Source of the DNA: Gammaproteobacteria bacterium | Lineage (GTDB): Bacteria; Pseudomonadota; Gammaproteobacteria; GRL18 | Direction: 5' to 3' | DNA: 64,000 bases | Assembly (NCBI GenBank): GCA_016744995.1 | Contig: JADGDG010000016.1 | Span: 32,831 to 96,830 of the forward strand | Part shown: in pieces, positions 30,121-38,391 of the stretch | How positions within the stretch are numbered: position 1 is the first letter of the stretch | Layout of the letters: every line of letters starts with the position of its first letter | Notes under the pieces: generated by a model | Databases searched by the model: none | Seen by the model: the letters and a program-made list of their open reading frames with translations, nothing else | What the model was told of the DNA's origin: nothing | Translations under genes and position numbers: made by a program

Positions 30121-31917
30121 TTAAATATGGGTCTGCAACCACATTTCCAATAAGGCCATATGCCAGAGTTTACTACCTTTTAAACGAGTCATGTTCTCTT
30201 CTGACTCAGGATTTTTCAGCAGACGCTGAATATAATTCTGTTCAAAGATCCCTCGTTCACGACAGCGCTGAGAGGTTAACACATCGGACATCATATCCAG
30301 GAATTCACCCCGGACATATTTTAATGCCGGCATAGGAAAATACCCTTTAGGGCGGTCAATGACCGCATCAGGGATCTTACCTCGAGCGATTGTTTTAAGA
30401 ACATGCTTACCACCATGCCGACCAATTTTATAATGTGAAGGCATTTGAGCCGCCAGTTCAACCAGCTGGTGGTCTAAAAAAGGTACTCTTGCCTCCAGCC
30501 CCCAGGCCATGGTCATATTGTCAACTCGTTTAACCGGATCATCAACAATCAAAGTGGTGGTATCCATACGCAGGACCTTATCAAGAAAGTCATCCGCATA
30601 AGGCGCTGTCAATAAATTATTAATCATTTCACTGGTGTGATCTTTGCCATGAAAACGTCGAGTCACTGCCTGCAAAAATTCATCATGGTGACGATCAAAA
30701 TAATAGGGTGCAAAGTGATCAAGCTCCGAAGCTTCTTTATGTTGTGCCGCCTCATCCATTTGCGGATACCAGAAATACCCGGCAAAGACTTCATCCGCCC
30801 CCTGACCACTCTGAACCACTTTTACTTCCTGAGAGACTTTTTCTGAAAGTAAATAAAATGCTACGGCATCCTGGCCCACCATAGGCTCAGACATAAAACT
30901 AATGGCTTCAGGAAGTCGATCCAATACTGCATGATTGGGGATCATGTATTTATGATGTCGGGTGTTATAGCGTTCCACCACCTGATCACTGAACTCGAAT
31001 TCGCTCCCCTGTTCATCACCGATGTCGTTAAAACCGATGGAAAATGTACGCAGATCATGTACTCCAGCCTCAGCCAGAAGTGCAACTAATAAACTTGAAT
31101 CCAGCCCTCCTGAAAGTAGCACCCCGACAGGCACATCGGCCACAGTAATGCGTTTTTTTACTGCACTCATTAAACTGTCATGGATGGCTTCAGTCCAGTC
31201 GGCTTCAGTCCAGTTGGATTTAGCGGGATCGCGTATCGCTTTAAGATGCCAGTAGCGATGATATTTCATACCCCCATTGGCATCTATTTTTATTGTGGTT
31301 CCCGGGGCTAATTTTTTTACTCCCTCAAAAATAGTTTCAGGGGCCGGAATAACTGCATGCAGGGTTAATTGGTGATGTAATCCAACCGCATCAATTTCAG
31401 TATTAATATGTCCTGCTGCCAGTAGTGCCTGCATATTAGAAGCAAACACAAAGCGGTTATCATCTAAACTATAATATAAAGGTTTGATGCCCAGACGATC
31501 TCTGGCAGCAAATAAGCTGTAGTCACGGAGATCAACAATGGCAAAAGCAAACATACCATGCAGGCGTTCAACACACTGTTCTCCCCAATGAGCATAAGCT
31601 TTGAGGATCACTTCTGAATCACCCTCAGAGAAAAACCTATACCCTTTAGCAATCAGTTCCCGGCGCAATTCAGAGTAGTTGTAGATGGTACCGTTAAAAA
31701 CCAGAGCCAGCTGCAGTTCATTATCCACTATCGGCTGATTAGAGCGTTCAGACAAATCGATAATAGACAGTCTTCGATGCCCCAGAGCTATAGAACCTTC
31801 ATGAAAAACACCTTTGTTATCCGGTCCCCGACGTTCCAGCTTCTGCAACATACTATTGAGAACATTCAGATCGGGTTTCGTACCATCAAAGTGATAATCA
31901 CCACAGATACCGCACAT
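30121..31917 (-). CDS. Asparagine-synthase-family amidotransferase, probably N-acetylglutaminylglutamine (NAGGN) type
   Basis: A 598-aa class II glutamine amidotransferase. Cys2 (MCGICG) is the N-terminal nucleophile of the glutaminase domain (residues 2 to about 200). The C-terminal synthetase domain has the PP-loop LLSGGLDSSLL. The segment QDAVAFYLLSEKVS with VVQSGQGADEVFAGYFWYP resembles the subgroup that amidates N-acetylglutaminylglutamine, an osmoprotective dipeptide, more than plain AsnB. The usual partner genes (the acetyltransferase-type dipeptide synthase and an M42-family peptidase) are not adjacent; a BON lipoprotein is upstream. Plain AsnB is the alternative. It contains an in-frame 15-bp duplication (WTEA-DWTEA) at 31186-31215. 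Confidence 0.8.
   Translation of the reverse strand: MCGICGDYHFDGTKPDLNVLNSMLQKLERRGPDNKGVFHEGSIALGHRRLSIIDLSERSNQPIVDNELQLALVFNGTIYNYSELRRELIAKGYRFFSEGDSEVILKAYAHWGEQCVERLHGMFAFAIVDLRDYSLFAARDRLGIKPLYYSLDDNRFVFASNMQALLAAGHINTEIDAVGLHHQLTLHAVIPAPETIFEGVKKLAPGTTIKIDANGGMKYHRYWHLKAIRDPAKSNWTEADWTEAIHDSLMSAVKKRITVADVPVGVLLSGGLDSSLLVALLAEAGVHDLRTFSIGFNDIGDEQGSEFEFSDQVVERYNTRHHKYMIPNHAVLDRLPEAISFMSEPMVGQDAVAFYLLSEKVSQEVKVVQSGQGADEVFAGYFWYPQMDEAAQHKEASELDHFAPYYFDRHHDEFLQAVTRRFHGKDHTSEMINNLLTAPYADDFLDKVLRMDTTTLIVDDPVKRVDNMTMAWGLEARVPFLDHQLVELAAQMPSHYKIGRHGGKHVLKTIARGKIPDAVIDRPKGYFPMPALKYVRGEFLDMMSDVLTSQRCRERGIFEQNYIQRLLKNPESEENMTRLKGSKLWHMALLEMWLQTHI
31186..31215 (-). repeat. In-frame 15-bp tandem duplication in the amidotransferase gene
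   Basis: Two adjacent copies of GGCTTCAGTCCAGT[C/T] (31186-31200 and 31201-31215). They differ at one base and give the peptide repeat WTEADWTEA near the start of the synthetase domain. Confidence 0.9.
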
Positions 31918-31930
31918 AATTAAGCCCTTT

Positions 31931-31979
31931 TTCTTAACTTACAACTTGTTCTTAACTTACAACTTAACTTAACTTAACA
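31931..31979. repeat. 18-bp tandem duplication followed by a 5-bp repeat, in the amidotransferase leader
   Basis: TTCTTAACTTACAACTTG (31931-31948) and TTCTTAACTTACAACTTA (31949-31966) are adjacent. They run into three AACTT units (31961-31975). All of it lies within 65 bp upstream of the amidotransferase start on the minus strand. Confidence 0.85.
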
Positions 31980-31985
31980 AATAGT

Positions 31986-32483
31986 TTACTTATCTTTTGC
32001 CTGAGGGGAAGCAGGCAGCTCAACCTGGATTCTGCCTCTCACATTGACAACCACCAGCTTAGAAACAACCCGGGAGACACCTGCTGTGCTTTTAGCAATA
32101 GAAATAGCACTTATTGCACTGACATCTGAAGCAACACTGCCGGTCAGAGTCACCACACCGACATTGACTTCAATACCAATATCTTCACGTTTGATATTTT
32201 CCGCTGCAGCAAACCCCTGAGCAATATTCACACTGATCTTTGCATCCGATTCAGAAGCAGTGCGAGACATCGGGGCAAAAGCAATTTTATCTTCATAAAT
32301 TTCACGCTCTTTTGCCATGGATTCAAGAGTCTCTTTTCTTTCTTCAGCTTTCACTTCTGCATTGCTGTCAACTCCTGGGATCCAGTCAGTAGTATCTCTG
32401 ACTGTACTGCAGGCAGTTATTGTTAAAGTAATGCTTATAACACTCACACCCAATAATGTATTGCTTATAATTTTTGTTTTCAT
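31986..32483 (-). CDS. BON-domain lipoprotein
   Basis: A 165-aa lipoprotein with a lipobox ITAC (Cys25) after an N-terminal hydrophobic segment. A single BON-like domain follows (about residues 80-150, with GVVTLTGSVASD and GVSRVVSKLVVVNV). BON domains are thought to bind phospholipid or stabilise the envelope. The region 40-75 is charged and possibly coiled coil. It starts 15 bp after the stop of the hydantoinase-B gene, so the two may be cotranscribed, although no functional link is evident. Confidence 0.8.
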   Translation of the reverse strand: MKTKIISNTLLGVSVISITLTITACSTVRDTTDWIPGVDSNAEVKAEERKETLESMAKEREIYEDKIAFAPMSRTASESDAKISVNIAQGFAAAENIKREDIGIEVNVGVVTLTGSVASDVSAISAISIAKSTAGVSRVVSKLVVVNVRGRIQVELPASPQAKDK

Positions 32484-32498
32484 CTTTCCCTATTCTCT

Positions 32499-34076
32499 TT
32501 ATGTTGCAATTTTAGTCTGTCCCCAGCCACCACCGCCTGGAGTTTTTATTGTTAATTTTTGCCCCGCCTGCGCAGTAAAAAATATTTTTCCCGGCAGATA
32601 TTCACCATCCAGTTGATTTTCACCCATCACTCCATCACCACCACCTGACAAGCCCCAGGGGCTATAACGCCGCCGTTCTGTCAGCAAAGTAATCTGTGTT
32701 GTCTGTAAAAATTCAATCTCGCGAATTAATCCCAGCCCGCCTTTGTTCATGCCCTGACCTCCAGAATCATCTCTCAGACTATAGCGGCTTATCCTCAATG
32801 GATAATGGTGTTCCAGAGATTCAATCGGAGTATTCAGGGTATTTGTCATATGTGCCTGCACGCCACTTAAACCCGGATAAACCTGACTGGCTCCAAGACC
32901 GCCGCCAATTGTCTCATAATAATCCCAGTGATTGCTATTTTCTCGGCTGCCCATGGCAACATTGTTCATGGTGCCATAACTGGCTGCTGAAATTTTATCT
33001 TTAAAACCATTACCGTTGTCAGCAACATCCTCAATCTGTGCCAATGCCCCAAGTATCACATCAACAATCCGGGTCGATGTTTCTACATTACCAGCAGCCA
33101 CAGCTGCAGGGTATTGAGCATTGAGTAAGCAGCCCTCAGGCGCCTGTATATCAATCATACTGAAGGTGCCTGCACATGCTGGTGTCTGGGCAGGCATTAA
33201 ACATCTAAAAACATAATAAACCGCAGCCGCCGCAACCGATAGGGGGCAATTAATATTGCCGCTTGTCTGCTGCTCGGTGCCCGTAAAATCAACTTGGATA
33301 CCCTGCTCCTTAATATGAAGCGTCACCGAGATGCATATATCTTTTTGTCCGGCACCATCATCATCCAGAAAATCGACAAAAGAATAACTACCCTGCGGTA
33401 TCTGTGACAGAGCATTTCTGGCCACCCGTTCACCATAGTGATTCAGGTGTTCAAGGGCAGATAAAAAATGCACTTCATCTAATTGACTGATTAATTCACC
33501 TAAGCGAAGACTGCCCATCTGGTTAGCACTGATCTGTGCTAAAAAATCCCCTTTTGATGAATCAGGGCAACTCATATTTGTGGTAATTGTTTGCAGGATA
33601 TTAGTATCAACTGAATCATTACGCATGATGCAAGTCGGTGATATCACCAGACCTTCTTCAAGTAAAGATTTTGATAGCGGCATGGAACCTGGAGTGTCTG
33701 CACCAATATCAGCATGATGAGCACGATTGACAACAAAGGCAATTGGTTGTTCAGCATTGCTGAAAACAGGGGCAATCATGGTCACATCAGGTAGATGAGT
33801 CCCCCCCAGATAGGGATTATTCAAAACCAGCATATCACCCTTATTCCAGGGCTGAGTTTTCACAATATCAGCCATAGCATAAGCCATACTGCCAAGGTGT
33901 ACAGGGATATGGGCAGCCTGAGCACACAGGGCACCCTTCCCGTCAAACACCGCACATGAATAATCAAGACGATCCTTAATATTTGGGGAAAAAGCACTGC
34001 GCCGCAGTACTGCGCCCATTTCTTCACAAATGGATTCGATGCGGCTGACAAACACACTGAGTTCAATTGCATTCAT
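32499..34076 (-). CDS. Hydantoinase B/oxoprolinase-family protein (orphan HyuB)
   Basis: A 525-aa member of the HyuB family, the subunit that with HyuA forms ATP-dependent N-methylhydantoinase, 5-oxoprolinase or acetone-carboxylase-like enzymes. Family segments are RSAFSPNIKDRLDYSCAVFD, QAAHIPVHLGSM, GDMLVLNNPYLGGTHLPD and the C-terminal GGGGWG. No HyuA (ATP-binding) gene is next to it: sodB is upstream on the opposite strand and a BON lipoprotein downstream. Substrate cannot be assigned. Confidence 0.88.
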   Translation of the reverse strand: MNAIELSVFVSRIESICEEMGAVLRRSAFSPNIKDRLDYSCAVFDGKGALCAQAAHIPVHLGSMAYAMADIVKTQPWNKGDMLVLNNPYLGGTHLPDVTMIAPVFSNAEQPIAFVVNRAHHADIGADTPGSMPLSKSLLEEGLVISPTCIMRNDSVDTNILQTITTNMSCPDSSKGDFLAQISANQMGSLRLGELISQLDEVHFLSALEHLNHYGERVARNALSQIPQGSYSFVDFLDDDGAGQKDICISVTLHIKEQGIQVDFTGTEQQTSGNINCPLSVAAAAVYYVFRCLMPAQTPACAGTFSMIDIQAPEGCLLNAQYPAAVAAGNVETSTRIVDVILGALAQIEDVADNGNGFKDKISAASYGTMNNVAMGSRENSNHWDYYETIGGGLGASQVYPGLSGVQAHMTNTLNTPIESLEHHYPLRISRYSLRDDSGGQGMNKGGLGLIREIEFLQTTQITLLTERRRYSPWGLSGGGDGVMGENQLDGEYLPGKIFFTAQAGQKLTIKTPGGGGWGQTKIAT

Positions 34077-34224
34077 GCAGATAAAATTGCCTTAATCTAA
34101 TTAGTCCCCATATTCTACAGTATTACGACTTTGAAAAGAGGCGCAACTTTGAAAAGAATTAAATATTTTTAATTCCTGACCATTTTAGTATGTTATTATT
34201 TAAAAAAATAGTTTATACTCTATA

Positions 34225-34251
34225 AGAAATAGATATTAGAACCCTATTTCT
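34225..34251 (+). promoter_or_regulatory. Short hairpin in the sodB leader
   Basis: AGAAATAG (34225-34232) and CTATTTCT (34244-34251) form a perfect 8-bp stem, 30 bp before the sodB start and just after a TATACT hexamer at 34214-34219 that could be the -10 element. It would lie at the very 5' end of the transcript. A role in mRNA stability or control is a guess. Confidence 0.35.
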
Positions 34252-34280
34252 CACTGCAAAACAAACATGGAGCACTCATA

Positions 34281-34856
34281 ATGTCATTTGAACTACCTGC
34301 TTTACCTTATGAAAAAAACGCACTGGCACCTCATATCTCTGAAGAAACTCTTGAGTACCATTATGGTAAACACCATAATACTTATGTTGTTAACCTGAAT
34401 AATCTGGTGGCCGGTACTGATTTTGCAAGCATGTCTTTAGAAGACATTATTAAGAAATCTGATGGTGGTATATTTAATAATGCGGCTCAAGTATGGAATC
34501 ATACATTCTACTGGAACTGTCTGAGCCCAAATGGTGGTGGTGAGCCAACTGGGGCAATTGCTGATGCAATAAACTCAACCTTCGGTTCATTTGACAAGTT
34601 CAAAGAAGATTTCACTGCAGCCTGCATCACTAATTTTGGTTCTGGCTGGACATGGTTAGTTAAAAATAGTGCCGGTGCATTAGAAATCGTTAAAACATCT
34701 AATGCAGGATGCCCTTTAACTGATGGACAGACACCCGTAATGACCTGTGATGTTTGGGAGCATGCATACTATATTGATTACCGCAATGTTCGTCCTGCCT
34801 ATGTTGGTGCATTCTGGAATCTGGTTAACTGGGATTTTGTTAACAGCAACCTCTAA
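34281..34856 (+). CDS. sodB: Iron superoxide dismutase
   Basis: Converts superoxide to hydrogen peroxide and oxygen in the cytoplasm. The four metal ligands sit at the canonical positions: H27 (EYHYGKHH), H74 (VWNHTFYW), D157 and H161 (DVWEHAYY). The 191-aa length, FNNAAQVWNH and FGSGWTWLV fit the Fe-type enzyme of gammaproteobacteria. A GGAG site precedes the ATG. It is followed by a strong GC-rich hairpin. Confidence 0.97.
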   Translation: MSFELPALPYEKNALAPHISEETLEYHYGKHHNTYVVNLNNLVAGTDFASMSLEDIIKKSDGGIFNNAAQVWNHTFYWNCLSPNGGGEPTGAIADAINSTFGSFDKFKEDFTAACITNFGSGWTWLVKNSAGALEIVKTSNAGCPLTDGQTPVMTCDVWEHAYYIDYRNVRPAYVGAFWNLVNWDFVNSNL

Positions 34857-34861
34857 CTCCC

Positions 34862-34907
34862 CCGGAAGCCTGTCCGAGGGTGGCATCCGCCATCGGACAG
34901 CCTCCGG
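34862..34907. repeat. REP-like GC-rich hairpin after sodB
   Basis: CCGGAAGCCTGTCCGA pairs with TCGGACAGCCTCCGG (one bulge), with an inner GGTGGC/GCCATC helix closed by ATCC. It is much more GC-rich than its surroundings and lacks a following T-run. It begins six bases after the sodB stop, so it may protect or end the transcript, or be one copy of a dispersed REP-type element. I saw no second copy in this window. Confidence 0.6.
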
Positions 34908-34923
34908 CTATCCTATACCAACA

Positions 34924-35026
34924 GGTGTGCTATAGTTAGAAGTAAGTAACTTTTTATAAAGTTACACTCTGATAAAGTTAAACTCCTATAAAGTTAAACT
35001 CTGAGGCACACCAAACTATGGCACAC
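34924..35026 (+). promoter_or_regulatory. Inverted repeat enclosing the start codon of the 35018 gene
   Basis: GGTGTGCTATAGTT (34924-34937) is the near-complement of AACTATGGCACAC (35014-35026), which contains the ATG at 35018. Folding would hide the start codon. The loop between the arms is made largely of 16-bp tandem repeats. Confidence 0.4.
34953..35000. repeat. 16-bp tandem repeat (3 copies) before the 35018 gene
   Basis: Units 34953-34968, 34969-34984 and 34985-35000, consensus CTGATAAAGTTAAACT; the first copy is the most diverged. They lie directly before the ribosome-binding site GAGG (35003-35006). Confidence 0.85.
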
Positions 35027-35881
35027 TATAATCTCATTTTTCATGGCAAAATTATTGATGGTGCTTCTCTGGATGAAGTGAAAAGTAACGTCGCAAGGCT
35101 CTTTAAAACCAATGCTGCAAAAACAGAAGCTCTTTTTTCTGGTAAAAAAATTGTCATTAAAAAAAATCTGGATGCCGAATCAACAAAAAAGTACCTGGCA
35201 ATTTTAAAAAAAGCCGGTGCAGTTATCAAAGCCGTTAAAATTGAGATAACAGCTGATAGTCAAGAGCCTGTATCATCAAAAGAGGTTCCAACAATTAATT
35301 CTGGAACCCCATCTTCTAATGGTCTAAGTGCTGGTCTGGCTTCCCTGATCGGTCATAATAAGCCAAAAGAAGCAATGCCCGAAGAGGAAAAAGGTTTACA
35401 ACTGGCCCCGGTTGGCACTAACCTTCTTGAGCATCCATCGTCACAAGCAGAAATAATAGACATACCGGATATAAGCCAGCTCACTCTGTCTGAAGCTGAA
35501 ACCGGCTCATTAGAAGAATTTGCGACTAAGGTAGAAGCTGTTGAATTACCCAATATTGATAATCTAAGCATGACCGAGGCAAATACTGGCAGCCTGGAAG
35601 AATTTGCGACCAAAGCAGAACCTGTGATTCTGCCCGATATCAGTGATATTCATATCACTGAACAGGACAATACACCACTTTCTGATCAAAGCCCTGTAAA
35701 AATTGCTGTTGATATACCCGATGTTTCAGATTTATCCATGTCAGAAGCTCAGGAAGGTAGTCTTGAGGGCATCGAAATAAAGCCGGAACCGGTTGAAATA
35801 CCGGATACCAGCCACATTGAAATAGAAAAACCTGTTGTGGAGAAAAAAACCAGCAAAAAAGCGACCTTTCAAATAAATTAG
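35018..35881 (+). CDS. Uncharacterised protein: conserved N-terminal module plus acidic repeats
   Basis: A 287-aa protein with no signal peptide or membrane helix. Residues 1-76 form a compact alpha/beta module (YNLIFHGKI, LFKTN, LFSGKKIVIKKN, LKKAGAV). I believe it recurs at the N-terminus of several uncharacterised gammaproteobacterial proteins. After a Ser/Pro linker, residues 146-265 hold four degenerate ~28-residue repeats of the form IPDISDLSMTEAxxGSLEEFATKxEPVE. The tail is basic (KKTSKK). The product is acidic and probably extended. The FHA gene 104 bp downstream suggests that the repeats, rich in Ser/Thr next to acidic residues, could be phosphorylated targets; this is speculative. 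Confidence 0.75.
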   Translation: MAHYNLIFHGKIIDGASLDEVKSNVARLFKTNAAKTEALFSGKKIVIKKNLDAESTKKYLAILKKAGAVIKAVKIEITADSQEPVSSKEVPTINSGTPSSNGLSAGLASLIGHNKPKEAMPEEEKGLQLAPVGTNLLEHPSSQAEIIDIPDISQLTLSEAETGSLEEFATKVEAVELPNIDNLSMTEANTGSLEEFATKAEPVILPDISDIHITEQDNTPLSDQSPVKIAVDIPDVSDLSMSEAQEGSLEGIEIKPEPVEIPDTSHIEIEKPVVEKKTSKKATFQIN

Positions 35882-35985
35882 ATGACTATAGTAAGCCAAA
35901 TCTTACAGCATTAATTTTTTATTTTTAAACGAGTTTAGTATAATGGTGTTTCCTAATATTATAGAGAATAAAAAGGCAGATCCTT

Positions 35986-36267
35986 GTGGCATTTTTAAGA
36001 CTAGAAGATAGTGATAATACACATACTGATTTTGATCTAGTCTCCGGACGGACATCCATTGGCCGTCGTTCTGACAATGATATTATTATCCATGATGCAT
36101 CTGTTTCAAATCACCACGCTCGCCTCAATTTTGAAGAAAATTACTTTCTCACCGATTTACGCAGCTCAAATGGTACCTATATCAATGGTAAGAAGATTTT
36201 TCACGTCAAGTTAATGGATGGTGATGTGATTAATTTTGCTGGTGTTCATGCAACTTTTTATGAATAA
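35986..36267 (+). CDS. Single FHA-domain protein
   Basis: A 93-aa protein that is nearly all one forkhead-associated domain, a phosphothreonine-binding module. Its conserved residues are present: GRTSIGRRSDNDI, SVSNHHARL, LTDLRSSNGTYING. It starts with GTG, preceded by AAGG at 35972-35975. No kinase, phosphatase or secretion gene lies nearby; its neighbour is the repeat protein at 35018. Confidence 0.9.
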   Translation: MAFLRLEDSDNTHTDFDLVSGRTSIGRRSDNDIIIHDASVSNHHARLNFEENYFLTDLRSSNGTYINGKKIFHVKLMDGDVINFAGVHATFYE

Positions 36268-36284
36268 TAATAAAGAAGTCCGCT

Positions 36285-36409
36285 GTCTGTAGTCGTTAGT
36301 CGTTAGTCTGTTGTTAAAGAGGGTTAAAAGCACTTAGACTGCAATAACAACATTGTGTAAGCCCTGTATTGCTACTTTTAATTTTGACAACAGACTAACG
36401 ACTACAGAC
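36285..36409. repeat. 125-bp inverted-repeat element between convergent genes
   Basis: The left arm (36285-36317, GTCTGTAGTCGTTAGT...) and right arm (36383-36409) are inverted copies of a ~23-bp sequence. The left arm carries an extra 7-bp GTCGTTA duplication. Inner complementary segments (TTAAAAG/CTTTTAA and GCAATA/TATTGC) continue the fold. The right arm supplies the TAG stop of the minus-strand gene at 36402. It may be a MITE or a bidirectional terminator. Confidence 0.75.
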
Positions 36410-36677
36410 CTCTCTTAATTAAACCATTTCGATCCAGTATTTTATAAATTTTTTTACTGGTTTTAGCAATACGTTGTATTTCACCAAAATCAGGCGTTTC
36501 TCCATCCTGCAACCGATATTCCCAATCTTCTAATTCAGAATCCAGATAATCCAGTAATTTTTGTGAGCAGCCATTGCATTTTCCAGAGCATAAATTTGCC
36601 TCAGGTAAATCAAAAGGTATCGCCTCTCTGATCTGTTTGATCAAATGGCGCATGGCATTTGGTCTATTTGGCTTCAT
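36402..36677 (-). CDS. Small conserved-looking protein with a CxxxCxxC motif
   Basis: A 91-aa soluble protein of unknown function. Cysteines C30, C34 and C37 (NLCSGKCNGCSQKLL) could bind metal or an iron-sulfur cluster, though only three are present. The rest is helical and charged (DYLDSELEDWEYRLQDG). Its start overlaps the end of the YbfF-like hydrolase gene by 14 bp, so the two are translationally coupled. The stop codon lies in an inverted-repeat element, so the original C-terminus may have been altered. Confidence 0.75.
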   Translation of the reverse strand: MKPNRPNAMRHLIKQIREAIPFDLPEANLCSGKCNGCSQKLLDYLDSELEDWEYRLQDGETPDFGEIQRIAKTSKKIYKILDRNGLIKRGL

Positions 36678-37476
36678 TGGAAATATAGGGTTTTATAAGC
36701 GCTTTAAACAACTCAGGCTGCTCTGCATGAAGCCAGTGTCCAGCCGATTTAATTATAGAGAATGAAGCTTTGGGAAATAACTTTCGCGTCATTTTCTGCT
36801 CTTCTTTACTCAAATAGTCAGACAGGCCACCGCCAATAAATAAAACACGTTCCATAAAGGGTTTTATATTTTGAGTATCAGGAAAGCCAGTAATATTTGA
36901 AATCGATTGTGCAATAACCTCAAGATTTAAACGCCATTGATACTTGCCCTCTGAAAATTGTAAATTTTGCAATAAAAACTGCCGTAAACTACTATCATTG
37001 ATCATTTCTGCCAGATAGGTTTCAGCATCTTTACGTGAGGAAATTAAATCCAGTGGTATAGTCTGAAAGGCTTTTATAACCTGTGCAAAATCATGTTGAT
37101 ATGTAACCGGGGCTATATCAACAATAATCAGCTTAGACACGATTTCAGGATGAGATAATGCCAGCCACATGGCTACTTTCCCACCCATACTATGAGCAAT
37201 AATATTAACCGCCCCATGTGGTTTTATCACCTGCTCAATAAATTCCAGCACATCTGCCGCCATGTGAGGATAATCCATAAAATTCGAATGCGGTGATTGG
37301 CCGTGATTGCGCAAATCCAGCGAATAAACCATAAATTCATCAGACAATGAGCGAGCAACAGGATGCCAATTGCGATTATTGCCAAATAAACCATGTAAAA
37401 TCACAATAGGTGGCTGATTTTGTTCTACAGTTTCTGTTAGCAACCTGCTTTCATATTTTGTCGCATGTAACTGCAT
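36664..37476 (-). CDS. Alpha/beta-hydrolase, YbfF-like esterase
   Basis: A 270-aa cytoplasmic alpha/beta-hydrolase. The oxyanion-hole motif is HGLFGNNRNW (residues 28-37), the nucleophile is S96 in GxSxG form (AHSMGG), and the catalytic histidine is in SAGHWLHAEQP near residue 246. The sequence fits the E. coli YbfF esterase group, which acts on short acyl or acyl-CoA esters; the natural substrate is uncertain. It is second in a minus-strand group with the DUF3581 gene, 26 bp upstream. Confidence 0.88.
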   Translation of the reverse strand: MQLHATKYESRLLTETVEQNQPPIVILHGLFGNNRNWHPVARSLSDEFMVYSLDLRNHGQSPHSNFMDYPHMAADVLEFIEQVIKPHGAVNIIAHSMGGKVAMWLALSHPEIVSKLIIVDIAPVTYQHDFAQVIKAFQTIPLDLISSRKDAETYLAEMINDSSLRQFLLQNLQFSEGKYQWRLNLEVIAQSISNITGFPDTQNIKPFMERVLFIGGGLSDYLSKEEQKMTRKLFPKASFSIIKSAGHWLHAEQPELFKALIKPYISNEAK

Positions 37477-37502
37477 TATTATTCTTCAATTATTATGACC
37501 TC

Positions 37503-38246
37503 TTATAGATAAACCGATGCCTGCTGCTTGCTAAGATAGTCAGATTTCCTCTTAGCATAGCTGCTAGTGACCTCAGCAAGTTCTTTGGCATTAAATTCAC
37601 GTAGACCACTTAAGAGTAAATTTTTTGCACCATGGCCAATTTCTTCACCATCAGAGAGTATGGAAAACTCCAATCTCACTTCACCTTTTCTGCCATTCTT
37701 CTTCAGTGATGTATTACTGAGTTTTAAATCAATATTATCACCAGATAATTTATCTAAATGTATTTCCATATTTTTATAAATCACCAGAGGGCGTGATGGG
37801 TTAATCATGACATTTTCATTCTCCATCAAAGGTACCAGGATATCAGGAAAAGTCTTGCTGGAAAATTGTACATATTTTTTAGATAAGGTCTCAATAAAAG
37901 CAGTATCTTTAGTCTTATCGCCGGAAACATGAATATCCATATAATTCTTTTCATTAGCATCCTGCAAGCTGAAAACATCAGCTGTCTGCTCTGGAAAAAC
38001 CAATTGAGTGGTATCCACTACCATCCCGGAAAACTCAAACTTCATTTCCTGATTGACTCCATACTGTGCCAGGAAAACAGAAAATAATAAGTCTCCAGGC
38101 ACACAAAAACGTCGATGTTGCTCATCATGAATAGGATTAAAGTCACCTGCCACCCTTTTTGCAAAGGTACTGGCCTGACTCCGGGTAAAACTGACCAGCT
38201 GATCATCATCAGTTGATGTAATGTTAAAATAGTTTGTGATGTTCAT
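37503..38246 (-). CDS. DUF3581-family protein, possible hot-dog fold
   Basis: A 247-aa soluble protein. The segment RVAGDFNPIHDE (about residues 31-42) resembles the GDxNPIH motif of MaoC-like hydratases, which suggests a hot-dog fold. The overall pattern fits DUF3581, known from Shewanella, Vibrio and relatives. Catalysis is not established. A second half with FSGMVVDTTQLVFPEQ and a C-terminal beta-rich part could form a second hot-dog unit. The next gene encodes an esterase, consistent with a role in acyl metabolism; this is inference. Confidence 0.7.
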   Translation of the reverse strand: MNITNYFNITSTDDDQLVSFTRSQASTFAKRVAGDFNPIHDEQHRRFCVPGDLLFSVFLAQYGVNQEMKFEFSGMVVDTTQLVFPEQTADVFSLQDANEKNYMDIHVSGDKTKDTAFIETLSKKYVQFSSKTFPDILVPLMENENVMINPSRPLVIYKNMEIHLDKLSGDNIDLKLSNTSLKKNGRKGEVRLEFSILSDGEEIGHGAKNLLLSGLREFNAKELAEVTSSYAKRKSDYLSKQQASVYL

Positions 38247-38391
38247 TGTTGTTCGTTACCGTTTGATTCTTCCCTGATAGCACTTAATAGGATATTAAAT
38301 TCAGTATTCTAACATTAAAGGGACTTATTCGGATAGACAGATCCCAGAGCTGAGATCATGTTATGAAAAAACTGTTTTCAGGAGTATCGGT

